DNA from: Liolophura sinensis
Taxonomy: Eukaryota; Mollusca; Polyplacophora; Chitonida; Chitonidae
NCBI RefSeq assembly: GCF_032854445.1
Contig: NC_088295.1
Coordinates: 57,329,249 to 57,393,248 of the forward strand
Reading direction: 5' to 3'
DNA: 64,000 nucleotides
The notes under the pieces are model-generated. The model saw only the letters and a list, made by a program, of their open reading frames with translations. It was not told the origin of the DNA and did not search any database. Shown in pieces: positions 24,099-37,505 of this stretch. How positions within the stretch are numbered: position 1 is the stretch's first letter; each line of letters opens with the position of its first letter. The translations under genes were made by a program, and so were the position numbers.

Positions 24099-25150
24099 AT
24101 GGCTAAGCGGGTCAGAGGTCATAACGCCCCAGTCCTGTGTTGGAATGCGGTTCTCACTGAATCGGTGACATCCGTGGCATCCGTAAATACGTCAGGTATG
24201 TGTCTTGTACTGGCTAAGAGGTCAGAGGTCATAATGCATCAGTTCTCATGTTGTAATCAGCTTTTTGCTGGTTCCCCTGTTTTATTCGGAGGCTATCTTT
24301 ATGTCCGTGAATTCGTCTGGTATAACATACTTAAATGTCATATAGAACAAGAGGTCAGGGTCATAACGTACCAGTGCTAGAATCCGGTTCTTACTAGTTC
24401 TGTTGTTTTCATAGGCATCATTACATACGGAAATTCATCATGATAAACATGCCTTGAACTGTCCAAGAGGTCACAGGTCATAACGTGTTAGTCCCGGCTT
24501 GTGCTGGAATCCAGATTTTACTGGTTTTCACATCGTTATCCGCATGGTTACATCCCTAAATTTGTCATGTATATTGACCGAGGACATCAGCCTTGTGTTG
24601 AAATCCAGTCCATGTTGGTTCTGACATTTTCATCGAAATCGCCATGTATCAGGATTCGTCATGTTCTCGTTTCTTGTTCTGACCGAGAGGTCAGAGGTCA
24701 AAATGTATCAGTGTTTTGTTCCAATCCAATTCTTGCTGATTCTGACCTTATCATCGGAATCGTCGTATATCCGGAAATTTCTCACAGGCCTATATACGTG
24801 TCTTGTATTGACCACAGTGTAAGAGGTCATAACTTGAAATCCTGTTCTGGCTGGTTCTAACCCTATCATCGGAATCGTCGTATTTCTCATAGGCCTATAT
24901 ACGTGTCTTGTGTTGACCACAATGTAAGAGGTCATAACTTGAAATCCTGTTCTGGCTGGTTCTAACCCTATCATCGGAATCGTCGTATTTCTCATAGGCG
25001 TATATACGTGTCTTGTATTGACCACAATGTAAGAGGTCATAATTTGAAATCCTGTTCTGGCTGGTTCTGTTGCCTCGTAAATCAAGAAACTTATCAGGTA
25101 TATGTGTACTGTATTGACGAAGAGATCAGATGTCATAATATATTAGTCTG
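24099..25150. repeat. Tandem array of ~105-bp units with AGGTCA direct repeats
   Basis: The right part has a 105-bp period (TATATACGTG blocks 105 bp apart, about 24788 to 24998). The left part is older, with ~105-130-bp units sharing GAGGTCAnAGGTCATAA and CTGGTTCT blocks. Most left units carry two AGGTCA-type half-sites separated by one base. Since 105 is divisible by three, long chance frames run through it on both strands. Confidence 0.85.
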
Positions 25151-28141
25151 TTTTGGGATCCAGTTCTTACTGGTTGTCTTGTTTTTGATCAGCTTCGCTA
25201 CATCCGAAATGTACTGGTATGCAGAGTTTTCTTGTTTTCCTACTGGTTTTGGCATGTTTCTTGTTTTGCTATTCATCTTAACTATTTTATTCAGAAAAAA
25301 ATCAACTATAATATTAAATTAAAGGAAAATAATTTTGTCACTTGTTAAATTATACTTCTACATGTATATATTTACTTATATGTTTGAAATCGGGTTGACT
25401 TTTTCCGCCGATTTTTTAGAATAAATTCTACTTATATTTACTCAACATTTGTTCCCGATAGTTCGTTACCTTCAGATTAATCTGTTTGTTCACTACCGGA
25501 GGTCAACCGTGTCGTAATTACAACAGTGGCCTTCGTCTATAACCTTCTCGCTAAATCTAGACTTCTGCAATCCCCGTGTTTCATTGTAATGTCACAATTT
25601 TACACACATGTATGCTGGCGGTATAATGGTAATCATGTAGATAGTGTTGTTAGTACAAGTTCCTGTAATGATGTTACTTGTTATTTTTTTATACTAGAAC
25701 ATTTCATCCCATTGGTAATTATACGTGTAGTTGACAGATATGTTTTTTCGGGTGTGCTCAATGAAATGCCAGTAAGAAGGCAGTGGACCTTATAGATCTC
25801 ATAGATGCCAATATCGTTATTTTGGAATTTGACATTGAGCTCGTGGGTCTATGCATATGTATATATACTACAGTTGAAATCGGCGAAATTAATGAACAAG
25901 CGGCTTTGTTAATTGGCAGATGTGATTATCCCATTTAGACCTCACATGTCGTAGTATCATAGTAAATTTCCGACATGATAAAGCTAGCTCCCCTCCCCCC
26001 CCTCCCCTTCCTATATCACCTCTTTCCCAACCCCTTAATTCGGTTTTTGTGGCAGTCTGTTGAAACCAACCTCGATTTGGCTCTCTGCGTGGCACACAGC
26101 GTTCCAGTGCTCGGAGATTTTGCGTAGGCGAAGAAGGGTCGATACTCGACTCTAGTGACGTATTGAGAAGTATCGATCTATTTTGCTAGTTTCGCTATAG
26201 CCCAAGCGACAGGGCACATCGGGCATGGTTAAATTCACGTCACTAGTGGCTATTTTTGGCAACAAAGCATCTTTAAGGTGCAGGAAACAGCCCTAAAAAT
26301 AGCCTCTGGAGGAATTTGCGGTGCCATCTCCCAAGAATGAAAATTCATCAGTTACCGGATCAGAAAGACCAATTTATATCATCATTGCCATTAAATAGAA
26401 GACTGGTTCGTTCAGGTAGAAAGATATATGACATCACAGAGGTAAAGGTTGTCTGTGTCTTTCTCCCGACAGCTTATAATGTGTTTGGAAAGCTAGCTGC
26501 TATACCAAATCCCATCCCCATTCATACCCTTACGTTACAAAGTACAAACCGGCACTATCCAGCCTGCAGCGAAAAAAATGTCATCAATCCTGTAACCACG
26601 ACCGAAATTGTCGTCCAAAAAAAAAAAAAAATAGGGGGGAGGGGGTTGGGTTGAGTTGGGGAGAGGAATCCCGCTGACTCTCATTTTGGCCAAGGTTATC
26701 CGAAAACAACATGCATTCATTTTGTACGACAACGGATGAGCTTGAAAATGACTAGATATAATGTTACAGAAAGATTACTAATTAGCCATACACTGGACCC
26801 TAAATATTGTAATGTGCGTAACATAATATGGTGTACTTTGTTGGAAAGCACAAAGTCTGCATGGGTTATGCATTACATGTATGTGTATATACTCTGCAAT
26901 TGTTGACCCGAATCCCAGCTTTGGGAAAATTTGATACATGGACTATTAAATATATAAGTTTGGTTTGGATTTCAAGCATACGTAGGGTATACCGGTACGT
27001 AATATTTGAACCACAATGACAGTAAAATAATGGTGTGTATAGTTATTAGCTTGCCTTGTCCCTTTGCACCCACACACCCATACAAAGTCCTGAATGCATG
27101 GAGACTTCACGAACAATTATTACGTGGGTATTATAACGTAGTTTAGTGTGATTCTAACGGTGGCGTACAAATCTGAAATAAAGTGAGACAGCTGTAGGCT
27201 ACTAATGCAGTATACGCCAGATGAACGCATTAAGCCCTTTTGAAGTTCAGATCAATGTAGTTCTTTGTGTGTACGAAACTGTTTTATCTTCTATAAACCC
27301 TACTGGAACTGAGAGGAATACTAATTTTGTGTACAAATTCAGCATGTCGAAGGCCATAAACCAATTACAAACATTTCTGACGTGATTCATTGCCTAATTT
27401 GCTTGCACGCAATTTTGATACTCCACACTGCATATCACTGGGTCCCCAGCATTGCATCTGACAAATGTGAAGTCAGTCTCATTGGTTGTGGAGAAAATTG
27501 AAGGACAGACGCACTGACAAACAGACAGAGATTCTCAAACAACATATAACGACTATGAAACAATTACACTTTGCATTACTTGGCGCGTAAGCGAACTTAA
27601 TTCGACACGTGACAATGCTTGTATAATAAAATTTACTTACCACCATGATAAAACAGCATGGCGGAGTGATACGTTGCAACGCTTGTAAAGCAGTATGCGT
27701 ACACAGTGTACCATCATGGTATATATATCGCGTATTTAATGAATCTGAAGCAAGTAAGGTATGCCTTGGCACCAAAGAGGATTTTGTTGTTCGTTGCAAT
27801 GCGTGTAATGCAATGTGCCTTAACAAAACTCTGCTTATCAAAATGCACAATTAACAAGCAAATGGTATATATTTGAAAGTCAACAATGCACCATAGAAAA
27901 CATTACACATGTGCCCTTTGCCCCAACGAAAGTTTGCCTGGGCCCATGCTGACAAATATACTTGAATGTATAGTTTCTCGTTTTTATTAAGTCAGTGCAC
28001 AGATACATATTAATTATTGTTATGATTGCGATTATAAAGATGAAACTCTAGTTTATGATATTCTCCATTTGCTGTTTGGAGACTACACATGCATTTATTA
28101 TTTGTTTGTACTGTATTTCGATGGAAGACTCAGTAACAGTT
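25151..28141. other. No gene seen
   Basis: AT-rich DNA with a C-rich tract at about 25987-26008 and an A14 plus G-rich tract at 26617-26660. A dispersed repeat at 27462-27531 is related to 33449-33512. No exon-like frame with good splice sites stands out. Confidence 0.5.
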
Positions 28142-28418
28142 GGGGGCCTCTGTGGCCCACTTGATTAGCATTTCAGCGCTGCGTAATGACCCAGGAGCCT
28201 CTCACCAATGCGGTCGCTGTGAGTTCAAAACCAGCTCTTGTGGGCATCCTCTCCGGCCGTATGAGGGAAGGTCTGACAGCAAACTGCGGATGGTCCTGGG
28301 TTTCTTCCGGGCTTTGCCAGGTTTCCTCACACCCTATTGGCAGCCGTCGTAGAAGTGAAATATTCTTGAGTACGGCGTAAAACACCAATAAAATAAATAA
28401 ATAAATCAGTAAATAAAT
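28142..28418 (+). mobile_element. SINE-A, near full length
   Basis: A tRNA-like head (GGGGGCCTCTGTGGCCCACT, with B box GAGTTCAAAACC degraded), the full body, the GAAATATTCTTGAGTACGGC domain and an (AAAT)n tail. The A box is mutated at GGCCCACTTGATT. Confidence 0.85.
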
Positions 28419-28837
28419 GGCAGTTGTTCTGAGGAGTCTTGAGTTCAGGAGTGGCCTTGTACTAACTTTAACACTCTCCCGCTCTTGCTGTTCGTATGGG
28501 ATTTAGGGAAAGCAAGGAGTCGGCAGTCAAACGTATACGACGTACAAGTCTATGCCGTAGTAAACTTTGTCAGTAATTTACCAATGGTCCCCTGTTTTAC
28601 ACCAGGAATGGGATACCGGCAGAAGTCCGAAGTGGGGTGCATTACGTCATTTCAGTGAGGCTGGACATTCCACTGCAGTTAAAGATGAAACTGTAGCACG
28701 CAGCATGTTTCGCGTCGAGCAACAAAAGACTTGTGCCGTGCAAGTTCTATGTCACACTAGTGCCACCTAGCGTGAAATGAAAATCTGCCAGTATTCCATT
28801 CACTCTGGTTTCCTCCACCATGAAACTGATCCCTGTT

Positions 28838-28912
28838 ATTAAGTGAAAATATCCTTGAGTATGGCGTCTAAGTATAAGCACATCAACCAATCAATCAATC
28901 ATTTAACTAAAA
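28838..28912 (+). mobile_element. SINE-A 3' fragment with (TCAA) tail
   Basis: AATATCCTTGAGTATGGCG matches the SINE-A 3' domain. It is followed by CAATCAATCAATCATT instead of the usual AAAT tail. Confidence 0.5.
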
Positions 28913-29523
28913 AAGGGCTTTTGAAGGAAGGAAACCCAAGTCCTCACAGAGTGAGACTAGTGTCTCATACTGGACCATGTGCGAAAGTCAGTATACAGTA
29001 TTGTAATCATGGGGCGGAATTATCAAAGTTTATCTGTTCTATTAAATGAAGGTTGTTATTGATGTTGTGCTCTCACAAAACAAATTACCACCACAATCTT
29101 CGTCCTTCGGACAAGTCAACTTTTCCCTCATGCTTTACGTGAAGTGGAGGATGGTATGGCCTCATGAAAGGTCAACGTAATTATGCCTATTAGGGTTATC
29201 TCCCCTTTTTGATAATGAGGTGCTGAGATTATGTTCTGCGTATATAGCTTGTACGTATGTATGTACGTGCGTATACAAGAATTAGGCTTACGTCAACACC
29301 GCATATATGCAGTCTAACACGTTTTCAAAATTGTTTTCTAAATCAAATGCGAGATGTGACGTCAGTGATTTGTCGCAGTGCAATATTTCAATCATAATTG
29401 TGATCGGTCGATAGATATAGCCAGGAAGATATGTATATTTGATAGTGTGCTTTATTTATTGGAAGATTTTCTTGCGTATAATGTCATGTCTAGCCATGCT
29501 ATATGTATGTGTGTGTATCTTCC

Positions 29524-29728
29524 TGGCCGAGGGGATTAGCTCGCCAGTGCGGCGCTATGACACAGGAGCCTCTCACCAATACGGTCACTGTGGTTTCCAG
29601 CTCATGCTTGGTTCCTCTCCGACCGTACGTGGGAAAGTCTGTCAGAAGCCTGCGGGGGTGTCGTGGGTTCCCCCGGGCTCTGCTAGAGCACGGCGTAAAA
29701 CACCACTCAAACAAATAAATATATAAAT
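29524..29728 (+). mobile_element. SINE-A with internal deletions
   Basis: A degraded tRNA-like head, the CTCACCAATACGGTCACTGT block and the GGGTTCCCCCGGGCTCTG block. It then jumps to CACGGCGTAAAACACC, having lost about 50 bp of the 3' domain. Confidence 0.75.
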
Positions 29729-31245
<1,517 letters not shown>

Positions 31246-31343
31246 TTATTTACATTGTTGACATCTGCTGTCACTAAACTGTGCGCTAGATTTTGGGGAA
31301 AGGCTATATTCAAGAAGTTGAATGAACCGGATGGAATTCTAAG
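31246..31343 (+). other. Exon-like segment ending in a strong splice donor
   Basis: CTAAG|GTGAGT at 31343/31344 is a consensus 5' splice site. The frame before it is open and reads ARFWGKAIFKKLNEPDGIL just upstream, but no clear ATG or acceptor defines the left edge. It could be a coding exon, a 5' UTR exon or chance. A minus-strand donor-like ACAG|GTAAGCTTGG lies nearby at 31571/31570. Confidence 0.2.
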
Positions 31344-31720
31344 GTGAGTTTGCTATTTTCAGTTTGTTCAGTTTATTTCGGAGACATTTCCAAAGTTCAT
31401 ATGAATTTACGTTTTGCTCAGTTGTTCATGTACGCCTGTCGGAATTGGAACGCGAGTGCGAGTTAATCGGAACAGCTGTCAGTTATCGACGAATCTCGCG
31501 ATGCTTTCAGATAAATTAATGCCGCGCCATCTTTACTAGATTTAAACTTTAATTACTAAACCAAGCTTACCTGTATTTTGTTGGTGCACTCATTGTAATT
31601 TTGTCAAATGAGATAAGCCAACAGCTTAAAGAACCATGCCGTACCTGGACACAGGTTTTGTGGATTCCCCTCTCAGTATATTCGAGACCACTTGTCTTCC
31701 ACCAACTAGATATACGTGTC

Positions 31721-31870
31721 TGGGCCCATTTGCACAAAGCGACGGACGAAATTTTTTTTTATCGTACATTTGTCGTTCGATATTTTATACGTAACTACTA
31801 GTATTAGCGTACCATTGTCCTATATGTGCGATTATCGTACATGTACCACATCTTTGTGAAACTGTACCCA
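31721..31870. mobile_element. Short palindromic MITE-like element
   Basis: TGGGCCCATTTGCACAAAGC at the left matches, inverted, the right end TTTGTGAAACTGTACCCA. The interior repeats TCGTAC/CGTACA motifs on both strands. There is no coding capacity. Confidence 0.5.
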
Positions 31871-32109
31871 GTACTTCCCAAGTGTGAACCTTAGCCAGTA
31901 ATATTCCAAATGTCGAGGGTTTTACCTCGAGCACTTATGTATCTTCTACTCATAAACTAACCGCTATCGTAAATTCTTGAGTATATGGAGTTCAACAAAT
32001 ATGAACTCAAATCAAATCCATATGTCCACATGTATTAATATATATTTATAGCGTATATACTTGACGCTTGGGCAGGTGTTGAAAACTTGAAAGTGTGGTT
32101 GTTTTGTTT

Positions 32110-32263
32110 CGTTTATTTATTTATTTTTATTGGTGTTTTACACCATACTCAAGAATATTTCACTTATACGACAGCCTCCAGCATTATGGTGGGAGGAAAC
32201 CGGACAGAGCCCGGGGGAAACCCACGACCACTCGCACGTATGCTGACAGACCTTCTCACGCAC
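32110..32263 (-). mobile_element. SINE-A, head-truncated
   Basis: It has the tail, the 3' domain and the GAAACCGGACAGAGCCCGGG block, then stops before the tRNA head. TGTTTTGYTT flanks it (32100-32109, 32264-32273), a likely 10-bp target-site duplication. Confidence 0.8.
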
Positions 32264-32855
32264 TGTTTTGCTTTAAGAGTGTTGTGTATGAAGACGGTGT
32301 GGATGGAAAATACTGTGACAGTTCTATTCCGGATAGACTTGAACAACTACCTGCAAACAAAACCGTAGACATATATACTTCCCGTCTACATGACAGGTAA
32401 AATAGATCAAGCATGATTCATTGCTTTCATTTGAACCGGATATACACATTTTTGTAAAATGTGTAAAACTTGGAACAAAAAGTTTCCAGTTTGCATGCAT
32501 GTCATTGTTTGCAGGTTACAATCACGTTAATTAAAGCTTTAATTGCAATATCATTTTTCAAATTTTGACAGGTTACAACATATGCAATATAATAAAGCGA
32601 TTGGATACAAAATTCTTTATGGTAGTAAGCATGTTGGCCCTCAGTGATGTACAGTTCTAAACGAACACAGCCTATACCACTTACCTATACTGCAGTAATC
32701 TATATTAAAGAGACTGTATACATAGATTTAGAGCTACTGCAATTTTGACTACCTAAACCGTGCCTCCTGTTTGTAGGATTATTGATTGTAAGCGTTTTAT
32801 TGTGGGTGGCTGTGCATGGGAATGTCACATATTGTAAAGATGGGAGCAGAGTGTA

Positions 32856-32858
<3 letters not shown>

Positions 32859-32909
<51 letters not shown>
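32859..32909. repeat. (TG)n microsatellite
   Basis: About 25 TG dinucleotides. Confidence 0.95.
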
Positions 32910-32911
<2 letters not shown>

Positions 32912-33328
32912 ACTAAAATATTTTTAACTAAAATTATATATCGCTAATATATATATATCACTAAAATAATCTGTTAATTTTAGCAGAAAGTCTCTTATCT
33001 GATGCTAGAATGTACTCTATTGTTATAACATAATACTGTGTTATATATGCAACATAATAACCTATTATTTTAATACAAGCCCTATGTTGAATCAGTCGAA
33101 TGTTTGTGCTATACTTAGTAATAATTTGCTGCAATAACAGAATATATGTCAGTATCATTCAGACAACAGAATTTCTGATGAATTTAAGAGTATAAGTTTG
33201 CTTTCGTGTCATTTTGTGTTCTTGTAATTGAGTATGCGTATAGTTCGGTCCTCCAGCCTCTGAAACTTTAATTAATTTAGAATGCAATCCACGATCGACT
33301 GAATATGCATTTATAATGCAGTGGCCCA

Positions 33329-33434
33329 TAATCGGCTGAACTTTCCAGCGACAACAACAACGGCATTGCCAATCGCAGTCATTGTATTCTTGACATTTCC
33401 ATTTTTGTGGAATCTTACATGTTAACCTTTATGT
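33329..33434. repeat. Dispersed duplication, copy 1 (partner 34222-34327)
   Basis: The shared order is AATCGGCTGAACTTTCCAGC, then CATTGMCAAT, TTGRCATTTC and CATGTTAACCTTTATG, about 106 bp in both copies. The two direct copies are some 890 bp apart and flank a SINE-A fragment and a TGTC-rich tract. Confidence 0.7.
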
Positions 33435-33708
33435 TGAGACCCGGCAGGTGTGAAGTCAATCTGATTAGGGCGGTTGTTAGGAAAACTGAAGGACAGACAT
33501 ACAGACAGACAGAGATGTAACGCATTCGTTGGCCTGAATGTGGACAGAGCGGTATGTTCCAATGCTTCCAGTGCAGTGTGCACATAGCATCACGATAAAA
33601 CCCGCGGCTCTGGAGTAAGTGTGACATTGGTTGACCAAAATGTGGACAGAGTGGTCCGTTGCAATGCATATAATGCAATGAGCTTAACACCATGAGAAAA
33701 CCCAGCCA

Positions 33709-33840
33709 CCTGCGGATGGTCGTGGTTTTCCCACGGGCTCTGCCCGGTTTCCTCCCACTGTAATGCTGACCGCCGTCGTATAAGTGAAATGTTCTTGAGT
33801 ACTGCATAAAACACTAATCAAATACATAAATAAATAAATG
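33709..33840 (+). mobile_element. SINE-A 3' half
   Basis: It starts at CTGCGGATGGTCGTGG and continues through CCGCCGTCGTATAAGTGAAA to an (AAAT)n tail. The tRNA head is absent. Confidence 0.8.
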
Positions 33841-33914
33841 ATAAAACTCATAACACACGCGGCCGCTCTGAAGCAAGCGTGTCACTCCTGGGAGATGAAA
33901 AGGGTTATATTTCT

Positions 33915-34115
33915 TTGGATGTTTGTTTGTTTATCTCTCTGTCTTGTCTGTTGTTTGTCTGTCTGTATGTCTGCCAGGGTATGTCTGTAAGCATGTTTTT
34001 CTGTAATTTTGTCTATCTGTTTATGTCTCTGTTGTTAGTCTTTATGTCTGCCCGTGTATGTGTTTGTCTTCTTTCTGTCATAGGTACGCTTTTCTGTCAT
34101 TTTATCTGTTTTTTT
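33915..34115. repeat. Degenerate TGTC/TGTT-rich simple sequence
   Basis: Long pyrimidine-rich TGTCTG/TGTTTG runs. The open frame across it is low complexity (Phe/Leu/Val/Cys) and not gene-like. Confidence 0.7.
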
Positions 34116-34221
34116 TTGTACCGGTACTCCACCTTCGGCCATTCAGTCGATGAAGTAAGCTAATTTATGTAGAGTACAAGCCACCATAATCGACTAAATA
34201 CCTTTAGAAGGTACTGACGAA

Positions 34222-34327
34222 CAATCGGTTGAACTTTCCAGCGATAACCGCATCAACATTGACAATTGCAATTATTATGATCTTGGCATTTCGATTTTTC
34301 TGGAACCTTGCATGTTAACCTTTATGA
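34222..34327. repeat. Dispersed duplication, copy 2 (partner 33329-33434)
   Basis: See the partner copy; about 75-80% alike by eye. Confidence 0.7.
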
Positions 34328-34699
34328 AGACAGGCGTATATGTAAACTGTTTATTCGATAAACGGCCTGTTTTTCTTTCTTAAATGTCACGGTCGCTGAT
34401 CTATGTTGTATAACGTTGAAATGGCATGTCCGTTAATTTGCGTGTATTATTCAAAATGGTTTACTGGGGTTTCAGCATGCAGATGCATGGTTGAATAAAT
34501 TTAAGGACATTCTGTGCGATAGCTTATTTCAAACAAGGCACAAAGAAATATGTAACTGATAACACGTATAGTGCTTAACATGATCATTGGCTCCCTCTGT
34601 GGAGATGGCCGTATCCTGATGTTTATTTATGTGTTGGCGGTTTAAATCTAGTTCCTTTTAACCTTATCTTCTTTATATGTCATGATGGTACCACGTGAA

Positions 34700-35217
34700 A
34701 CCTGAATAATATCGCAGAACTGAGCATTAGGCAGACCTTAACATTGTCGCAGAACTGGGCATTATTGCAGACCTGAACACGATCGCAGAACTGAGTATTA
34801 CTGCAGACCTGAACATTTTCGCAGAGCTGAGCATTAAGGCAGACCTGAACATTATCGCAGAACTGAGGATTACCGCAGACCTGTATATTGTCGAAGAACT
34901 GAGCATTACTGCAGACCTGAACATTGTCGCAGAACTGAGCATTACTGCATATCTGAACACCATCGCAACAATGCGCATTATCGCAAACCTGAACAGTTTC
35001 GCAGAACTGAGCATTACTACAGACCAAACATTATCGCAGAATTGAGCATGACTGCATCTCTGAACATTATCGCAGAACTGAACAATATTACAGAACTGAA
35101 CATTACCGCAGAACTCTGTATCATCGCAGAACTGATATTATCGCAGAACTAAACGCTATCCCAGAGCTGAATATTATCGCAGAACTGAGCATTGTAGCGG
35201 AACAGAGCATTGTCGCA
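34700..35217. repeat. Minisatellite, 18-bp unit paired into 36 bp
   Basis: CGCAGAACTGAGCATTAC alternates with TGCAGACCTGAACATTAT. The 36-bp pair dominates on the left; single 18-mers without the pair pattern occur at the right. On the minus strand it reads as a 12-residue Cys/Asn/Gln repeat, which I regard as chance. Confidence 0.9.
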
Positions 35218-35223
35218 AGCATA

Positions 35224-35464
35224 TGGGTCTGGCTCAGTTCACCATAAAGGCCGCAACAAACCACCCTCTCACCAAAGAGGTCGCTGGTTTGAATCCAACT
35301 CTTGCCTCTTCGACAGAGGCTTTGACTCAGAACACTGGCCAAATACCTTGGTAACACTCTAATTGCGCTTCGGCTTCCTCCACCCACAAAACCAACCGCC
35401 GTCTTAAATATAAGGAACAAAATTTTGAGTTGCTTGTCAAACAGCATTGGAATAAATAAATAAA
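35224..35464 (+). mobile_element. SINE-C: a second tRNA-headed family
   Basis: It has an A-box-like TCTGGCTCAGTTC and a B box GGTTTGAATCC followed by CAACTCTTGCC, then a body unlike SINE-A or SINE-B, with a 3' end AAATAAATAAA. Fragments of the same head may lie at 40294-40340 and 63178-63212. Confidence 0.65.
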
Positions 35465-35850
35465 ATGACCACGCATGTCTCTTCGGCATTTTCTTCAAAT
35501 GCCTTGGATGCTGAACTGTTTCTTTCCTTATTTTAAATCCCCAATTTCCTTTCATTAGGGGATAATGTTTATATGCATGGGTAAGTCGTCCTGTAAGAAA
35601 GATACTAAGTGCTTCATATCTCGTGCGATCCATAATTTTGCTATTTGTGGAAGTTGCTTGAGTAAACATGACTTTTAAAATGTCACCACCTGTGACGCCC
35701 ATTATCGTATTCATAGCTTGGTGTCCAGCTGTATATCTGTGTAACAATAATTATACAGGAGTACATATGTACTGTTGTGTGGGCCCGATACGGACAGTTG
35801 TACAATTACAGCGCATTACCGTCCGCTAACATCTGACTTATCTATCTGGA

Positions 35851-35950
35851 TCACGAAGCGATCTTAGACTTAAGACAAAATTTCAGATCGCTTTCAAATT
35901 GTCATTTCTTATGTAACAAGGTTAAAATATTGCCTGACAATGTCATGGTA
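35851..35950. mobile_element. Half-copy of the 8.3-kb MITE
   Basis: ATCACGAAGCGATCTTAGAC and the following TCATTTCTTATGTAACAAGG match 8281-8443. The right inverted end is missing. Confidence 0.6.
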
Positions 35951-36808
35951 AAGCTTTTGTATTACAAATTTCAGCGTGTTTGTGAGAGACATCTCATTGA
36001 TTATTCTAGCACGCTTACCACTTGGCCTCGGACCCCCAACAGAAAACAGAAATCAGACAAAATATGCTCAAGATTTCTTTGAGTGGAATGTTGAAGATTA
36101 CTTCTGCGTTTTCCATCACGAGTCCCGTACATGTACTTGGATGTCTGCTTCACCTACATTTTCTGTGTACATGTTAGATCATGATACCCTTACATAAATA
36201 GTGCTATGTTCATACAGACAGAATTGACGTTCCTTTCATTAATTTAGCCGATTCCGGAAAAGAAATAATCCAATATACAAAACCAAACTATAATGGATTC
36301 CTTTACTGAATATATTGAGTCAAACACACAAAGACACACACATATATACGCTTTAAGTAGTTAGCTTGTAATATGGTCAGAGTTTGAATGTGACAAATGA
36401 GGCTCGATGTATCAAAAGCAATATTAACGTACTTTACGCTGGAATCAGTTATCCTGCGGGCGTCTAAGCGACATCTATTTATATTGTAACAAGATTTTAG
36501 TCTCTTATAACGGTTGTAACAAGAATCCGCACGTGATATCTGTTAACGCCCACACCAGTGATAAAGTTACTCTGATTTAATTCATCAGCGGATTCGATGA
36601 AGTTTCATTTAAAATGTATAATGTTCTGCACCTAAATCAGCGAAATCATATGTTTCCAAGTTAATGAAATATTTTCTTGGATTGTTGATTTACATTTATT
36701 ATATTAACTGCTTACAACATGATGTAACTGCTCATCTATATTTTAACAACGGATCCATAGAATGTATACTCTCCAAAGAAGAGTTTAAAGTGTGTTTAGA
36801 ACACCTTA

Positions 36809-37050
36809 TTATTTATTTATTTATTTGATTGGTGTTTTACGCCGTACTCCAAAATATTTCATGGGTGAAAACCGGACACAGCCCGGGGGAAACCCACGAC
36901 CATCCGCAGGTTGAAGGCAGACCTTCCCACTTAGGGCCGGAGAGGAAGCCAGCATGAACTGGACTTGAACTCACAGCGACCGCATTGGTGAGAGGCCGTT
37001 GGGTCATTACGCTGCACTAGCACGCTAACTGACTGAGCCACGGAGGCCCC
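36809..37050 (-). mobile_element. SINE-A with 12-bp target-site duplication
   Basis: Tail to complete tRNA head (CTGAGCCACGGAGGCCCC on the plus strand). An internal deletion of about 35 bp follows the 3' domain. TAGAACACCTTA at 36797-36808 and 37051-37062 is a perfect target-site duplication, so this copy is fairly young. Confidence 0.92.
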
Positions 37051-37149
37051 TAGAACACCTTAAGAGTTGTGGGATAACAACCAATGCATGATTTCATAGA
37101 GCATTTTTTGGGCATCACATTCTTAATTGTAGATCCTGACTCCTCAAAA

Positions 37150-37505
37150 CACTGAGGAACAACAAGCCTTGTAAGTACTAAATTCCTCAAACATTAGGTG
37201 GCAACAAGCCTTGTAAGTACTAAATTCCTCAAACATTAGGTGGCAACAAGCCTTGTAAGTACTAAATTCCTCAAAACATTAAGTGACAATAAAGCCTTGT
37301 TAGTACTAAATTAGTCAAACTATTAAGTGGCAACAAGCAAGTATTGTAATTCATCGAAGCATTAAGTGGCAACAAACCTTGTAAGCACTAAATCCCGCAA
37401 AACATGAAATGACGATAAGTTCTTGTAAGCACTAAATTCATCAAACATTAAGTGGCAACAAGCGTTGTAAGTACTAAATACCACAGAACATTAAGTGACA
37501 ATAAG
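37150..37505. repeat. Minisatellite, 42-bp unit, about 8 copies
   Basis: GTAAGTACTAAATTCCTCAA recurs with starts at 37171, 37213 and 37255. Later copies are degraded. Confidence 0.9.

Noticed and set aside
24708-25136. Minus-strand 142-codon repeat frame (EPARTGFQVMTSYIVVNTRHVY)
   Set aside because: The 105-bp unit is a multiple of three, so a stop-free unit stays open by default. The nearby older units are not open.
34680-35027. Minus-strand Cys/Asn/Gln repeat frame of 115 codons
   Set aside because: It is the in-frame reading of the 18/36-bp minisatellite, with no splice or promoter context.
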